64,000 bases of DNA from Bacteroidales bacterium UBA7009 (GCA_002449665.1 DJXH01000016.1:8593-72592), one strand, 5' to 3'. Shown: positions 1 through 9,500, numbered from the stretch's first letter. Notes: a model not told the origin generated them from the letters alone. Numbers and translations: made by a program.

Positions 1-100
1 ATAGTGTTGCTTCTCAAAAAAACAACGCACAAAGGTACGGCAAAAAGACTACTCGGAAGGGATATTCAAGTAATATCAAATTCTACAAAGTGTAGAAAAA

Positions 101-325
101 TTATGACGGTCGGTCATCCATGTTTAACGCAGAGTCATAGAATTTGAAGAAATTGTAGTCGAGACATTTAGATATACGGAGCAGCAGGTCTGTGTCTATA
201 CTCTCGCGCCTGAAGATGGAATATACATTTGTACGCTCACAGCAAATCTGTCCGGCGAACCATGATATGCTGCGTCCTTGCTGCCTTAAAACCAATTCGA
301 TATGCTTACCTATATGTATATGCAT
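101..325 (-). CDS. Small helix-turn-helix (XRE-like) protein
   Basis: A 74-residue protein when started at the internal ATG at 325; an upstream ATG at 388 would add 21 residues that do not look like part of the fold. Residues about 12-65 form a compact Cro/XRE-like helix-turn-helix with the pattern GRSISWFAGQICCERTNVY followed by SIDTDLLLRISKCLDYNFF, which I recognise from small Bacteroidales XRE-family regulators. It probably binds DNA as a dimer; the target is unknown. A possible promoter (TACCTTTG on the minus strand at 540-547) lies about 215 bases upstream, and the stretch between (389-539) holds no other gene I can see. The family is clear, the exact start less so. Confidence 0.72.
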   Translation of the reverse strand: MHIHIGKHIELVLRQQGRSISWFAGQICCERTNVYSIFRRESIDTDLLLRISKCLDYNFFKFYDSALNMDDRPS

Positions 326-564
326 AAAAAAGCGGGACTTAACTATTTCTGTCCGCATTTCTCGGTTCCGGTAAGACCTTGTATCCAAACAGCCGCATTA
401 AGTCCACGCCGGTATGCAGATATTCAGATATATACACACCCACGGGACATCTAATGTTGCAAGTCTTGGGATACAAAGAATTTACCGGATTCTGAAATGC
501 CAAAACGAGCGATTAAACGTCACTTATCTATTCTACTGACAAAGGTACGGCGAAATTTTGAAAC

Positions 565-596
565 AAAAAAATCACAACCGCAAGTTGTGATTTTTT
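565..596. terminator. Bidirectional rho-independent terminator after tRNA-Gly
   Basis: AAAAAAATCACAAC and GTTGTGATTTTTT pair perfectly around a five-base loop, giving an A/T-flanked hairpin that can terminate in both directions. It lies 28 bases downstream of the minus-strand tRNA-Gly. Confidence 0.8.
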
Positions 597-623
597 AGCA
601 AGATTTCGCTATTCGGCAAGCGG

Positions 624-694
624 AGCGGCATAAGGGAGTCGAACCCTCCTCCTCAGCTTGGGAAGCTGATGCACTACCGATGTGCTAATGCCGC
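624..694 (-). tRNA. tRNA-Gly (anticodon CCC)
   Basis: On the minus strand the acceptor GCGGCAT pairs with ATGCCGC, discriminator base T at 624. The anticodon arm is TCAGC-TTCCCAA-GCTGA, so positions 34-36 read CCC. The T arm carries GGTTCGACTCC. The CCA end is not encoded. The gene is 71 nt and read alone from its own promoter. Confidence 0.93.
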
Positions 695-705
695 AAATTT
701 CATTT

Positions 706-738
706 GCAAAGGTACGGCAAATATACCAACCTTGCAAA
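706..738 (-). promoter_or_regulatory. Bacteroidales promoter for tRNA-Gly
   Basis: Read on the minus strand, TTTG (735-738), a 20-nt spacer and TACCTTTGC (706-714) match the -33/-7 consensus of the phylum. The -7 box ends 11 bases before the tRNA. Confidence 0.85.
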
Positions 739-744
739 CGAAAT

Positions 745-790
745 AAAAAAATAATTGCACATTTTTTATGCAAATGTGCAATTATTTTTT
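745..790. terminator. Long bidirectional terminator hairpin
   Basis: AAAAAATAATTGCACATTT (745-763) pairs with AAATGTGCAATTATTTTTT (772-790), a 19-bp perfect stem with an A-run on one side and a T-run on the other. It ends the minus-strand gene whose stop is at 798. Confidence 0.85.
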
Positions 791-797
791 TGTTGTC

Positions 798-2207
798 TTA
801 TCTTGACCTTCTCGTGGAAGCCCCTGCTGACGATGAACCGCGGGTTGCGGCTCCGCCCGAACTGCGCATAGACGAACTGCTCGAAACCGAAGAACGTGTA
901 CTTGTCGAAGCAGGGCGTGAAGTGCTTATGGACGAACGTGACGAGGTCGAAGACGGACGCGAGGTGCTGAGAGATGACGAGGAGCGCGTTGAACTTGGAG
1001 TGTTCGCTACGGACGTGCGTGTAGACGTTGAGGAAGATGAGCCTGCGGCTCTCCAGCCTGAAGAGCGAGTAGCCGAGGTTGATGCACCACTGCGGGTTGC
1101 AGATGTTGCTCCGCTAATGCGAGCGGCCGAACTTGTTTCTGCCGTGTGGCGTTGAGACTCAGTGGCTGCCGACGATAAACGTCCTGTATTTCCTGTACTT
1201 GCAGCAGCACGGCGTGTGGCTGTAGCAGCGGCGGAAGTACGCAGGTTAGAGCTGCCATAGGTGCGCGAAGTGGCTACAGACGCGTCTGCACGGCGTGATG
1301 GGGATGAAGCAGTTGCTCCACGAGATGATGCGCTACGCAAAGCCGGAGCGGAAGAAGCAGAAGATGATGCTCTCAAAGCGTCACGATTGGCGGCAGTGGC
1401 ACGGCGCAGACCTTCTGCTGAAGCAGCGGGGCGTGTAGCCATTTGGCGTGCGTTGGTTGCCGTTACGCCTCTTTGGGCAGCGCGCGCACTGAAACGGTGT
1501 TCGGGGTGTGCGGCAGCCCAGTCGCTGCGCGACACTTGTCTGCCTCGGTCGCTATGGCGGATAACATCGATGTAGTGGTGTGGCACGGCGGCGTAGTGGA
1601 AAGAGCAATAGGGGTGGTGATAGTGATAGACATGGACGTGATAGTAATAGTCGTTCCAGTACCACGGAGTATAGTAGGTGTAACAGTGCGGATAGTAGCC
1701 CCAGTAGTAGGGCGATGACCAGCAGACCCAAGAGGGCGACCAAAACCAGTCGTAGATAACGGGCCGATAGATATAGACAGGTTCTATAACATAGTTGGTA
1801 CCATAGACATACTCATCGCCTACTATTTGCACGCTGACTGTCTGGTCGGCTTGTTTCTCCACATATATGGAAGCCACGTCCTGGTATATATCTTTTGCGA
1901 GTACGGCTTGCAGTACTATAAGGCGGTTGTTGCCCTCTCCTATCTCCACCACGCGGAGGTAGTCCACTACTCCGTCGCCGTTGAGGTCAAGGTTATTAAG
2001 GTGTCGCTCTTCGGAGTTGAGTTGCTCTTCAAACTCTTCGAGGTTGTTTACTTCGCCGAACAGGGTGGCAACGGCTTTGAGGTCGAGGTTCTCTGCGATG
2101 TCGGCGGTTGTGGACGAGACGGTGATGGTTTCGTCTGCACGAGCGGTAAGGGCTGTCATCAAAACGGCTACCGCAAAAAGAAGCGTTCGAATGTAGTTCA
2201 TAGTCAT
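798..2207 (-). CDS. Secreted protein with EF-hand-like motif and low-complexity Ser/Ala/Thr/Arg tail
   Basis: A 469-residue exported protein of unknown function. Residues 1-24 are a signal peptide ending in TARA. Residues 74-84 read [11 protein letters not shown], a calcium-binding EF-hand/dockerin-like loop, within a domain of about 30-145 that looks globular. Residues about 150-215 are extremely rich in Tyr, Trp, His and Pro, and the rest to the C-terminus is an Arg/Ser/Thr/Ala low-complexity tail. The start codon overlaps the ribBA stop as ATGA, so it is probably translated with ribBA as the last gene of the tamL-rnhB-ribBA run, although a functional link to riboflavin is not implied. The tail could be surface exposed or act as a linker; I cannot assign an enzymatic role. 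Confidence 0.8.
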   Translation of the reverse strand: MTMNYIRTLLFAVAVLMTALTARADETITVSSTTADIAENLDLKAVATLFGEVNNLEEFEEQLNSEERHLNNLDLNGDGVVDYLRVVEIGEGNNRLIVLQAVLAKDIYQDVASIYVEKQADQTVSVQIVGDEYVYGTNYVIEPVYIYRPVIYDWFWSPSWVCWSSPYYWGYYPHCYTYYTPWYWNDYYYHVHVYHYHHPYCSFHYAAVPHHYIDVIRHSDRGRQVSRSDWAAAHPEHRFSARAAQRGVTATNARQMATRPAASAEGLRRATAANRDALRASSSASSAPALRSASSRGATASSPSRRADASVATSRTYGSSNLRTSAAATATRRAAASTGNTGRLSSAATESQRHTAETSSAARISGATSATRSGASTSATRSSGWRAAGSSSSTSTRTSVANTPSSTRSSSSLSTSRPSSTSSRSSISTSRPASTSTRSSVSSSSSMRSSGGAATRGSSSAGASTRRSR

Positions 2208-3460
2208 ACCATTTTAAGTTCGTGATTCATTCTTAATTTTTTTGTCCGCATATAGCGTTCATTATAGGGATTAGGAGCAATCTCTATTGCTATATTTTCT
2301 ACAATTTCTATGCCATAACTTTCAAGTCCGACCCGTTTTTTGGGATTATTTGTAAGCAAACGGAGTTTTTTTGCGTCCATTTGTCGAAGTATCTGTGCGC
2401 CTACTCCATAGTCTCTTTCGTCGGGTTGGAAGCCGAGGTGCAGGTTAGCATCTACGGTATCGTCGCCTTGTTCTTGCAGGCGGTAGGCTCGTATTTTGTT
2501 CATCAGTCCTATGCCCCTACCCTCTTGGTTCATATAGACTATTATGCCTTTGCCTTCTTTTTCAATCATCTGCATGGCTTTATGCAGTTGTTCGCCGCAC
2601 TCGCAACGCAGGCTGCCGAAGGTGTCGCCGGTCATACAGGAACTATGTACTCGGCATAGTATAGGTTCGTCGGCTGTCCAAGTGCCTTTGGTGAGGACTA
2701 CGTGTTCCAGTCCGTTGCTCAGTTGTCGGAAAGGCGTGAGCCGGAAGTGTCCGTAGGCTGTGGGCATATCCACTGTTTCACCGCGTTCTACGAGGCAGTC
2801 GTCAAGTTCGAGAGCGGCATCGCTCTTGTCGCTGCTGCCTGATGTCTGCAGAGGGAAACGGTGGGTAAGGCGATAGGCTATAAGGTCTTTGATACTGATA
2901 AGACGGAGGTTATACTCGGCTGCCACTTTCTCCAGTTGCGGCATACGAGCCATAGTGCCGTCTTCGTTCATTATCTCTATGAGTGCGGCGGCGGGATAAA
3001 GTCCGGCAAGTCGCATAAGGTCGATGGAGGCTTCGGTATGTCCGGCGCGGCGCAGTACACCGCGGGAGCGGGCATAGAGAGGGTTGATGTGTCCGGGTCT
3101 GCCGAAGGTCTCGGGGCGGGAGGCGGGGTCGGCGAGGGCACGGATAGTGGCGGCACGGTCGGCAGCGGAAACGCCGGTGGTACAGCCCTCCAGTTTGTCA
3201 ACCGTAACGGTAAACGGCGTACCGAGCATAGAGGTGTTGTTAGCGACTTGGTGCATCAGTCCGAGTTCGGCACAACGCTCCTCAAGCAACGGCACACAGA
3301 GTACGCCACGACCGTGTTTGAGCATAAAATTCACTTTCTCCGGTGTTATCTTCTCGGCGGAGATGATAAAATCACCTTCGTTCTCGCGGTCTTCATCGTC
3401 CACTACAATCACAAACTCACCTTTTTTGATGGCTTCAAGAGCCTCTTCTATTGTATTCAT
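2204..3460 (-). CDS. ribBA: Bifunctional 3,4-dihydroxy-2-butanone 4-phosphate synthase / GTP cyclohydrolase II
   Basis: Supplies both precursors of riboflavin: RibB converts ribulose 5-phosphate to dihydroxybutanone phosphate and RibA opens GTP. The N-terminal half carries the RibB acidic loop [10 protein letters not shown] (residues 21-30) and the [15 protein letters not shown] segment. The C-terminal half has the RibA zinc-site pattern [18 protein letters not shown] and the [19 protein letters not shown] motif. At 418 residues it has the usual length of the fused enzyme and both catalytic sites look intact. It lies 13 bases downstream of rnhB and overlaps the next gene by four bases. No FMN riboswitch is visible in front of it. 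Confidence 0.97.
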   Translation of the reverse strand: MNTIEEALEAIKKGEFVIVVDDEDRENEGDFIISAEKITPEKVNFMLKHGRGVLCVPLLEERCAELGLMHQVANNTSMLGTPFTVTVDKLEGCTTGVSAADRAATIRALADPASRPETFGRPGHINPLYARSRGVLRRAGHTEASIDLMRLAGLYPAAALIEIMNEDGTMARMPQLEKVAAEYNLRLISIKDLIAYRLTHRFPLQTSGSSDKSDAALELDDCLVERGETVDMPTAYGHFRLTPFRQLSNGLEHVVLTKGTWTADEPILCRVHSSCMTGDTFGSLRCECGEQLHKAMQMIEKEGKGIIVYMNQEGRGIGLMNKIRAYRLQEQGDDTVDANLHLGFQPDERDYGVGAQILRQMDAKKLRLLTNNPKKRVGLESYGIEIVENIAIEIAPNPYNERYMRTKKLRMNHELKMV

Positions 3461-3473
3461 ATTATAAATGTGT

Positions 3474-4079
3474 TTATTTATACAGTTTGAATGATTTTCT
3501 GTGGTAAGGTGTTACTCCATATCGCGCTATTGCTTCATAGTGTTCGCGAGTCGGGTAGCCTTTGTTATCGTCCCAGCCATAAAGGGGGAACTCTTTATGC
3601 AGGTCAAGCATATAGTCGTCGCGGTAGGTCTTGGCGAGTATGCTCGCCGCCGCTATGGACATATATTTGCCGTCGCCTTTCACTACTGTTCGGTGCGGCA
3701 CAGCCATACCCGTTTCGGCGGATATATAGGGCTTAAAGCGATTGCCGTCAACTATTATATGTCCTACTGTTACCTGCAGTCTGTCAAGGGCGCGGTGCAT
3801 TGCAAGTATGGCGGCATTGAGGATGTTCAGTCTGTCTATCTCCTCCACCGTTGCCCGCGCCACAGCCCAAGCCACAGCGTTCTGCTCTATATACGGGCGC
3901 AAACAATAACGTTGTCTGTCGGTCAGCTGCTTGGAGTCGTTGAGCAAGGCACTCATATCGTCATCTTTTGTATTGCCCCACACCACTGCGGCAGCGAACA
4001 CATCCCCCGCGAGCGGTCCGCGCCCCGCCTCGTCGCAACCGGCTTCTACGACTCCCTGTATGTAGTATGGTTCAAGCAT
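3474..4079 (-). CDS. rnhB: Ribonuclease HII
   Basis: Cleaves RNA in RNA/DNA hybrids and starts ribonucleotide excision. The N-terminal [14 protein letters not shown] (from residue 14) supplies the first two metal-binding acids, followed by NDSKQL, a central HIIVDGNRF segment with the third acid, and [23 protein letters not shown] with the fourth. Length 201 is normal for the family. It starts six bases after the tamL stop, so it is probably co-transcribed with tamL; ribBA follows after 13 bases. Confidence 0.97.
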   Translation of the reverse strand: MLEPYYIQGVVEAGCDEAGRGPLAGDVFAAAVVWGNTKDDDMSALLNDSKQLTDRQRYCLRPYIEQNAVAWAVARATVEEIDRLNILNAAILAMHRALDRLQVTVGHIIVDGNRFKPYISAETGMAVPHRTVVKGDGKYMSIAAASILAKTYRDDYMLDLHKEFPLYGWDDNKGYPTREHYEAIARYGVTPYHRKSFKLYK

Positions 4080-4085
4080 ATTTGT

Positions 4086-6386
4086 TCAGAACGGATAGCC
4101 GATAGCAAAATGAAAAGTCATATCATCGTTCCACCCCAAGCCGTTGCTAACGGTGCGCCACTGTTTTTGGTCGTAGTACAGGCGTGTCGGGTCGTAGAGT
4201 TTGACACCGAAATCCACGCGGAAGATAAGGAAAGTGAGGTCAAGGCGCACACCAACGCCGTAACTCCATGCTATCTGTTTGTAAAACTCGGTGAACTTGA
4301 ACGCTCCGTGAGGCTGTGTGGAGTAGTCGTATATAGTCCAGATGTTTCCTGCATCTGTGAAAGCCGCAAGTTCTATTATCGACCACACTTTCCAGCGGTA
4401 CTCGAGGTTAAGGTCAAGGTGTATGTCGCCTGTCTGGTTGTCATAGTCGATGCGTGTCCCCGAGCCGCGATATGCACCCGGACCGAGAGAGCGCGCCGTC
4501 CAGCCGCGCACATGGCTGCTGCCGCCCGCAAAATAACGTTTTTCGTAGGGTACGGCGGTGGAGTTTCCGTATGGCACTGCAACGCCTAAACCGGCGTGAT
4601 AGACCATACTGTGTTTGTCGGAAATGACGTGGTGGAAAGTATAAGCCAAATCTATTTTCGTATATTGTGCGAAAGGCACACCGAGCAGTTTATACACACC
4701 TTCGGCGGGTTTGGGTACGGCAAGACTCTCTATTCCGTATAGTACGTTGCCGGCAGTCTCCACAAAGAACCGCGCCTCGCTATATGAGCGCAGAGGCTGA
4801 TAGGAACGGTAGCCGGAGTAGCGCGCCGAATAGCCTATGGCATCTATAAGGTGGGACTCATAGGAGTACTTAAGCGGGTTGTTGTTGCTCACGAAACGCG
4901 TTCTAAACTCATCGCTCATCCAAGGCAGATAGACATAACTGAGGTCAAAGAAATTGAATTGCTGCGTCCAGCCTCGACGGAAATTAGGCAAGGTATAGTT
5001 GAGCGAAGCCGAAGCGACGGTGCGTGTAAACTCATCGGGGCGGGTCTGATATTGATAGGAGAGCAATACTTTAAGACGAATAGGGAAAGCGAGCGAAGCC
5101 GTACCTTTGGCTTCTATAGCATGTCCGCCTGTCTGCCGCCATTCGTAGCCGCCCTTGGCAGTGAGTTGCAATTCTTCCGCGCCGTGGAAGATATTGCGGT
5201 TGATATACCCCACTCCGGCGTTCACACCCCAATCGCCCGCAGAATATGTTCCCTCCACTTCGGCGGAGACGGTATTGAGTTTGGTGCGGGACATCACCAC
5301 GTGGCACTCAAGTGTAGAGTCACTGTTCTGCTTAAAACTTATATCCACATATTTGATAACGCCGAGGTTATTGAGCATCTCGTATGTACGTTCCACGTGC
5401 CGCTCGTTGAAGTACTCCCCTGGGGTGATAGCACAGTTGTGCTTCAGCGCACTCTTGCGCAACAGACGGTCTCCAACCCAAGTAAAACTATATCCGTCAG
5501 TCTGCTCACTATTGAGTGTCATCGAGTCGGGTACAAACTTAGGGTCATAGTCCATGTGAAAGCAGATGTCGCTTATTCTGTAACGGCGAAATATACGGCT
5601 GCGCAGAGAATCGGGCAGGTCTTCTATATATTGCTGCAGGCGCAACTCCACGTCCACCTCATTAGTGCCGAACGCGCTGTCTGCCACAAAGCGCATCATA
5701 TCTTTCTCTACGTAGAAATAGCCCATACGGCGCATAGCGGATGCTATACGTTTGCGCTCACTGTCGAGCACATCGGCATCAAAGAGCATACCCTGTTTCA
5801 GGAGCGAGCGACGACTGTCAGCAGCACGCAAAAGCGAAGCATTGTCAATAGCGCAACTGCTATGGCGCAGACGGTAAGGCTCACCGGCTGTAATTCGATA
5901 CGTGAGGCGCATCTTGCGGTCTCGAGGCTGCAAAACGGTATCAACGGTGGCATTGAAATAGCCTTTATTGTGCATTGCAGTGGTAAGTTGGACAACGCTT
6001 GCACGAGTCAGTTGTTCGCTATATACAACCGGCGGTTCACCCATACGATGAGCAAGGCGAGCCTGACTTTTCTGCGACTTGGTTACGGTATCAAGCGGTG
6101 CGGTATTGTATATGTCAAGTTTGAGTTTCCAGAAGCCCAACACAGTCGAATTAGGCTGCTGGCGCTGAAAGTTTTTGAAGTCGGCAGAAGATAGTTGTTT
6201 AGTGTCGGTAAACTCTATCTTTGTCTTGTCAAGCAGATACTCACCCTTGGGGACAAACTTAAAAGTATTGCACGAGGAGAGCAACACGAGAAGAAAAAAT
6301 AATATCGGATGTATATTTTTTTTCACAATTTTTACAAATGAAATATAGATGTTCCAACACCCGAAAAATCTCCGTAAAAACGGCAT
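4086..6386 (-). CDS. tamL: TamL-type outer-membrane BamA/TamA-family lipoprotein
   Basis: A 766-residue Omp85-superfamily protein: POTRA-like segments in roughly residues 50-370, then a 16-strand-type beta-barrel with the lid-loop region FAGGSSHVRGWTARSLGPG and a C-terminal aromatic residue (GYPF). The N-terminus has a lipoprotein signal LLVLLSSC, which identifies the Bacteroidota TamL branch that partners TamB rather than BamA. Start choice is uncertain: the ATG at 6386 gives a 39-residue leader, while the GTG at 6326 gives a compact classical lipoprotein signal beginning VKKNIHPILFF. I keep the ATG because the promoter at 6410-6442 lies close to it. rnhB and ribBA follow closely. Confidence 0.88.
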   Translation of the reverse strand: MPFLRRFFGCWNIYISFVKIVKKNIHPILFFLLVLLSSCNTFKFVPKGEYLLDKTKIEFTDTKQLSSADFKNFQRQQPNSTVLGFWKLKLDIYNTAPLDTVTKSQKSQARLAHRMGEPPVVYSEQLTRASVVQLTTAMHNKGYFNATVDTVLQPRDRKMRLTYRITAGEPYRLRHSSCAIDNASLLRAADSRRSLLKQGMLFDADVLDSERKRIASAMRRMGYFYVEKDMMRFVADSAFGTNEVDVELRLQQYIEDLPDSLRSRIFRRYRISDICFHMDYDPKFVPDSMTLNSEQTDGYSFTWVGDRLLRKSALKHNCAITPGEYFNERHVERTYEMLNNLGVIKYVDISFKQNSDSTLECHVVMSRTKLNTVSAEVEGTYSAGDWGVNAGVGYINRNIFHGAEELQLTAKGGYEWRQTGGHAIEAKGTASLAFPIRLKVLLSYQYQTRPDEFTRTVASASLNYTLPNFRRGWTQQFNFFDLSYVYLPWMSDEFRTRFVSNNNPLKYSYESHLIDAIGYSARYSGYRSYQPLRSYSEARFFVETAGNVLYGIESLAVPKPAEGVYKLLGVPFAQYTKIDLAYTFHHVISDKHSMVYHAGLGVAVPYGNSTAVPYEKRYFAGGSSHVRGWTARSLGPGAYRGSGTRIDYDNQTGDIHLDLNLEYRWKVWSIIELAAFTDAGNIWTIYDYSTQPHGAFKFTEFYKQIAWSYGVGVRLDLTFLIFRVDFGVKLYDPTRLYYDQKQWRTVSNGLGWNDDMTFHFAIGYPF

Positions 6387-6409
6387 TTCAAGCCCTGTTT
6401 AACAAGCCC

Positions 6410-6442
6410 GCAAAAATACTACATTTTGTCGGATTAGGCAAA
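6410..6442 (-). promoter_or_regulatory. Promoter for the tamL-rnhB-ribBA run
   Basis: On the minus strand TTTG (6439-6442), 20 nt, then TATTTTTGC (6410-6418). The -7 box ends 23 bases before the ATG of tamL. Confidence 0.6.
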
Positions 6443-6468
6443 TTTTTGCACACTTTTTGAAAAATATA

Positions 6469-6501
6469 TTTGTGAGATAGAAAAAATGATAGTACCTTTG
6501 C
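6469..6501 (+). promoter_or_regulatory. Promoter for the DUF3276 gene
   Basis: TTTG (6469-6472), a 20-nt spacer and TACCTTTGC (6493-6501), a full match to the consensus. The in-frame TTG codons around 6505 fall at the likely transcription start, so translation must begin at the ATG at 6544. Confidence 0.85.
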
Positions 6502-6543
6502 GCGTTGAATACCAAAAAATTATACTACAAAAACTACAACTTT

Positions 6544-6966
6544 ATGGACAATCACAACAGATTTGACGAACACAAGGAACCGGAGATTATGTATTCTCGC
6601 TCGGTAAAAGCAGGCAAACGAATCTACTACCTTGATGTTAAAAAAGCGCGAAACAACGATTTGTATTTATGTATTACAGAGAGCAAACGAAGACTAACGC
6701 TTGAAGACGAAGTACCACAGTTTGAGAAACACAAGATTTTCATCTACAAAGAGGATTTCAAACACTTTACTGACAGTCTGAACGATGTTATCGGTTTTAT
6801 CCGTGAGCGCGTAGGAGAAATAGAAGACCGCGAGGAATGGACAGGCAACAGCGACAAGGCTTCTACTGACATAGAGCAGATAGAAGAAGCCGAACAGGAA
6901 CAAGAACAAGTTGTAGAAGAAAAGAAACCGAGACGTGGTCTGTTCGGATTAGGAAGACGAAAATAA
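6544..6966 (+). CDS. Pur-alpha-like nucleic-acid-binding protein (DUF3276)
   Basis: A 140-residue protein of the DUF3276/PUR family, small single-stranded DNA/RNA-binding proteins widespread in Bacteroidota. The recognisable core is EIMYSRSVKAGKRIYYLDVKK near the N-terminus and EKHKIFIYKEDFKHFTDSL, the beta-beta-beta-alpha PUR repeat. The C-terminal third is acidic (EQIEEAEQEQEQVVEEKK) and ends in a basic GLFGLGRRK tail. I chose the ATG at 6544 because the promoter -7 box ends at 6501. It is monocistronic; a hairpin at 7012-7040 separates it from convergent coaBC. Cellular role in these bacteria is not established, though a Borrelia homologue regulates gene expression. Confidence 0.85.
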   Translation: MDNHNRFDEHKEPEIMYSRSVKAGKRIYYLDVKKARNNDLYLCITESKRRLTLEDEVPQFEKHKIFIYKEDFKHFTDSLNDVIGFIRERVGEIEDREEWTGNSDKASTDIEQIEEAEQEQEQVVEEKKPRRGLFGLGRRK

Positions 6967-7011
6967 TCTACTGAGATTAAGTTGCTTAATCATTAGTACA
7001 GAAATCTCATA

Positions 7012-7040
7012 AGGGTGTGCCAATGGTCTTGACACACCCT
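7012..7040. terminator. Hairpin between convergent DUF3276 gene and coaBC
   Basis: AGGGTGTG (7012-7019) pairs with CACACCCT (7033-7040) around a 13-base loop, followed by CATTTTA on the plus strand. A plausible but weak intrinsic terminator. Confidence 0.55.
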
Positions 7041-7068
7041 CATTTTATGTAAATGGCGATTTTCCCGC

Positions 7069-8292
7069 TTATACGACAATATTGCTTATGGCATTCACTA
7101 TAGCCGCAGCCGTCAGCTGTTTGGAAAGAAGAGGCAGCGACTGTTTATCGCCCGAGCGGTGGATAAGCGTTACTTTGTTGGTATCATATCCGAAGCCCGC
7201 TCCGGCATCTTGAAGAGAGTTAAGGACTATAAAATCAAAGTTTTTCTTCTTGAGTTTGGCTTGGGCGTTACTTAATTCATCGTTGGTCTCGAGAGCAAAG
7301 CCGACCAAGACTTGACTGTTTCTTTTAGCGGCTCCGAGCGAAGCAGCAATATCTTCTGTTGTACACAACTCCAACTGCATTGTCTTCTGCCCGGGCTGTT
7401 TCTTTCGTTTTACGGACGATACTTCCAAGGGTGTAAAATCGGCAACGGCAGCAGAGAGGACGGCTATATCAGCCCCTTGCCAATGCTCTTTGGCAGCTTG
7501 TGCCATCTCGCTTGCGGACTGCACACAAACAACCGTCAGTCGCTCATTTTCAGCCGATACTATGTCTATGGCAACAGGTCCCGAAACAAGGCATACGTCT
7601 GCTCCGCGCCGCATACACTCAGCGGCTATGGCATAGCCCATCTTGCCGGTGGAGTAGTTGCTGATAAAACGCACGGGGTCTATATTTTCGCGCGTGGGTC
7701 CGGCGGTGATAAGCACTCTCTTGCCCTGCAAGGTCTTCGGTGTAAGCGCGGCAACCACGGCTTCAAGCAGCACCGGCACTTCCTGCATACGCCCTTTGCC
7801 CTGCGTACCGCAGGCAAGGTCGCCTGTGGCAGAGTCTATGACACACACGTTCATCCTGTCTTTCAAGATGTTGAGAGCCTGCTGCGTGGCGGGATTGGCA
7901 TACATGGCGTCGTTCATAGCCGGCGCGACAAGCACAGGGCAGCGCTTTACGGTGGCAGAGAAAGTGGTGGTAAGTGCATCATCGGCTATACCGGCGGCGC
8001 ACTTGCACAGCACGTTGGCTGTGGCGGGAGCGACAAGCATAAGGTCTGCCCACAAAGGCAGGGAGATATGCTCGGTGGAATGTTGGTTTACCGCTGCGAA
8101 AACATCTTGATAGACGGCATTGCCGCTTAGGGTGCGCAGCGTAGGCTCCGTTACGAACTGCAAAGCGTTGGCCGTAACGACAGTCTTCACCTCAGCACCT
8201 TCTTTTCGAAGCAACCGTATAAGTTCAAGCACTTTATAAGCGGCTATACCGCCGCTTATACCGAGAATAATATGTTTGCCTTCAAGCAACAT
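7069..8292 (-). CDS. coaBC: Bifunctional phosphopantothenoylcysteine decarboxylase / phosphopantothenate-cysteine ligase
   Basis: Carries out two consecutive coenzyme A steps: CoaB joins cysteine to 4'-phosphopantothenate and CoaC decarboxylates the product. The N-terminal flavoprotein domain shows GISGGIAAYK, HISLPLWADLMLVAPATAN and the substrate-binding PAMN motif; the C-terminal ligase shows ITAGPTRENIDPVRFISN and GFALETND. Starting at the ATG at 8292 gives the usual MLLEGKHIILGISGG beginning directly after the rpoZ stop; an ATG at 8310 would add six residues and overlap rpoZ by 14 bases. It is the third gene of the operon bamD-rpoZ-coaBC, an order familiar in Bacteroidota. Confidence 0.96.
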   Translation of the reverse strand: MLLEGKHIILGISGGIAAYKVLELIRLLRKEGAEVKTVVTANALQFVTEPTLRTLSGNAVYQDVFAAVNQHSTEHISLPLWADLMLVAPATANVLCKCAAGIADDALTTTFSATVKRCPVLVAPAMNDAMYANPATQQALNILKDRMNVCVIDSATGDLACGTQGKGRMQEVPVLLEAVVAALTPKTLQGKRVLITAGPTRENIDPVRFISNYSTGKMGYAIAAECMRRGADVCLVSGPVAIDIVSAENERLTVVCVQSASEMAQAAKEHWQGADIAVLSAAVADFTPLEVSSVKRKKQPGQKTMQLELCTTEDIAASLGAAKRNSQVLVGFALETNDELSNAQAKLKKKNFDFIVLNSLQDAGAGFGYDTNKVTLIHRSGDKQSLPLLSKQLTAAAIVNAISNIVV

Positions 8293-8296
8293 GGGC

Positions 8297-8629
8297 TTAT
8301 TTGAGAGCATCGTCTTTGGACGTGGTACGGAAGACGATTTGGTCGTCTATCAGTTCCTGCGTAGCAATCAGCGTAGGCTTGGGCAGACGCTCATAACTTC
8401 GGGAAATCTCAATCTGCTCGCGGTTCTCGTAGGTCTCATCCATAGTGTCCTGGGGGGTGGAGAAATCTTGCAACTTGGCATCAAGTTCTTTTTTCAGAGC
8501 AGAAGAAATCTGATTGGCACGTTTGCCGAGAATGGCAACCGTCTCATATACATTACCCACTTTTTCCTGAAGTTTGTTCATATCGCGGGTAATGGTGTTT
8601 TTGGGTGCTTTAGTTTGTTTGTAATCCAT
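8297..8629 (-). CDS. rpoZ: RNA polymerase omega / Rpb6-like subunit
   Basis: A 110-residue protein matching the Bacteroidota omega subunit: residues about 20-50 (NKLQEKVGNVYETVAILGKRANQISS) correspond to the Rpb6/omega core that packs on the beta-prime C-terminus, and LPKPTLIATQELIDDQIVF is a conserved tail. It helps assemble RNA polymerase. It lies 14 bases downstream of bamD and directly before coaBC, the usual arrangement for this phylum. The family is recognised from sequence pattern and context. Confidence 0.87.
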   Translation of the reverse strand: MDYKQTKAPKNTITRDMNKLQEKVGNVYETVAILGKRANQISSALKKELDAKLQDFSTPQDTMDETYENREQIEISRSYERLPKPTLIATQELIDDQIVFRTTSKDDALK

Positions 8630-8643
8630 AGTATAATAGTGTT

Positions 8644-9447
8644 TTATTTTTTTCTTTTCATTATCTCTTTGCCCATACGCTCAAGGGCGGAGATATGCTT
8701 GCTGTTCGGGAAAGAGGTCTTGAAACTATAGTACTCGTCTTCCGCCTCTTGTACGCGCTCCTGCATACGGCTTGCCTGCGAGTTGACCATCAGTTGGTAC
8801 TTGCTAAGGAAGATTATATAGTTAAGTTCCTCTATATAACTGTTGCTCGGATAGTCCTTGAGGGCGTTACGCGCCGTTATCTCAGCAGAGAGGTAGTTGT
8901 TGCCGAGATATGTACCAAGGTTGTAGTATAGTTTGGCATTGAGCAGTTCTTTATACGCAAGACGGTCATAGAGTTCGTTCTGCTCTTTGTATGCCTGCCG
9001 GACGTACTGGCTTTCGGGATAAGACTCGATAAACACATCAAAAGCCTCAATGGCACGATAAGTTATGTCCTGGTCAAGCTTGGGGTCCGGGGCATCAAGG
9101 TAGTAGCAATGCCCTATCTGAAAACTTGCTTCGGGTGCATACTGACCTTTGGGATAACTGCGCAGATACGCCTCGTAGTACTCGGCTGCGGAGGAGTAGG
9201 ATTTCTGCCCCATATAACTGCGGGCGAGGTAGATAACCACATCTGCGGCGCGCTCCGTACCCTTGTAGTAGGCAGCCACATCCTCAAGCAGAGTCTGCGA
9301 GCGGACGTACTTCTGCTGCTCAAAATACTGCAATGCTGCCTGATATTTCTGCTCGGGGTCACGCGACTTGAGAATCTTCTGATACTCGCCGCAAGAAGAA
9401 AGGGACAGAGCGAAGAAAACCAATATGTATGCTTTGAGCCTGCTCAT
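8644..9447 (-). CDS. bamD: Outer-membrane assembly lipoprotein BamD
   Basis: Part of the BAM complex that folds beta-barrel proteins into the outer membrane. The signal peptide ends in the lipobox SLSSC with Cys19. Residues about 30-240 form TPR-like repeats with the pattern YQAALQYFEQQKYVRSQTLL and YLRSYPKGQYAPEASFQIGHCYY, typical of BamD/YfiO. Length 267 is normal. It has its own promoter at 9468-9500 and heads the operon with rpoZ and coaBC. Confidence 0.94.
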   Translation of the reverse strand: MSRLKAYILVFFALSLSSCGEYQKILKSRDPEQKYQAALQYFEQQKYVRSQTLLEDVAAYYKGTERAADVVIYLARSYMGQKSYSSAAEYYEAYLRSYPKGQYAPEASFQIGHCYYLDAPDPKLDQDITYRAIEAFDVFIESYPESQYVRQAYKEQNELYDRLAYKELLNAKLYYNLGTYLGNNYLSAEITARNALKDYPSNSYIEELNYIIFLSKYQLMVNSQASRMQERVQEAEDEYYSFKTSFPNSKHISALERMGKEIMKRKK

Positions 9448-9467
9448 TCAATATATACAAAAATCGC

Positions 9468-9500
9468 GCAAAGGTACAAAGAAAATTCAAAGTGCGCAAA
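9468..9500 (-). promoter_or_regulatory. Promoter for bamD-rpoZ-coaBC
   Basis: Minus strand TTTG (9497-9500), 20-nt spacer, TACCTTTGC (9468-9476), ending 20 bases before the bamD start. The rest of the 9501-9665 gap shows no gene or clear element. Confidence 0.85.

Noticed and set aside
2861..3490. Open frames on the plus strand across ribBA and rnhB
   Set aside because: Low-complexity antisense translation of conserved enzymes; no independent evidence of coding.
4851..6194. A 447-codon plus-strand open frame opposite tamL
   Set aside because: Antisense shadow with no promoter and no recognisable domain, while tamL on the other strand is clear.
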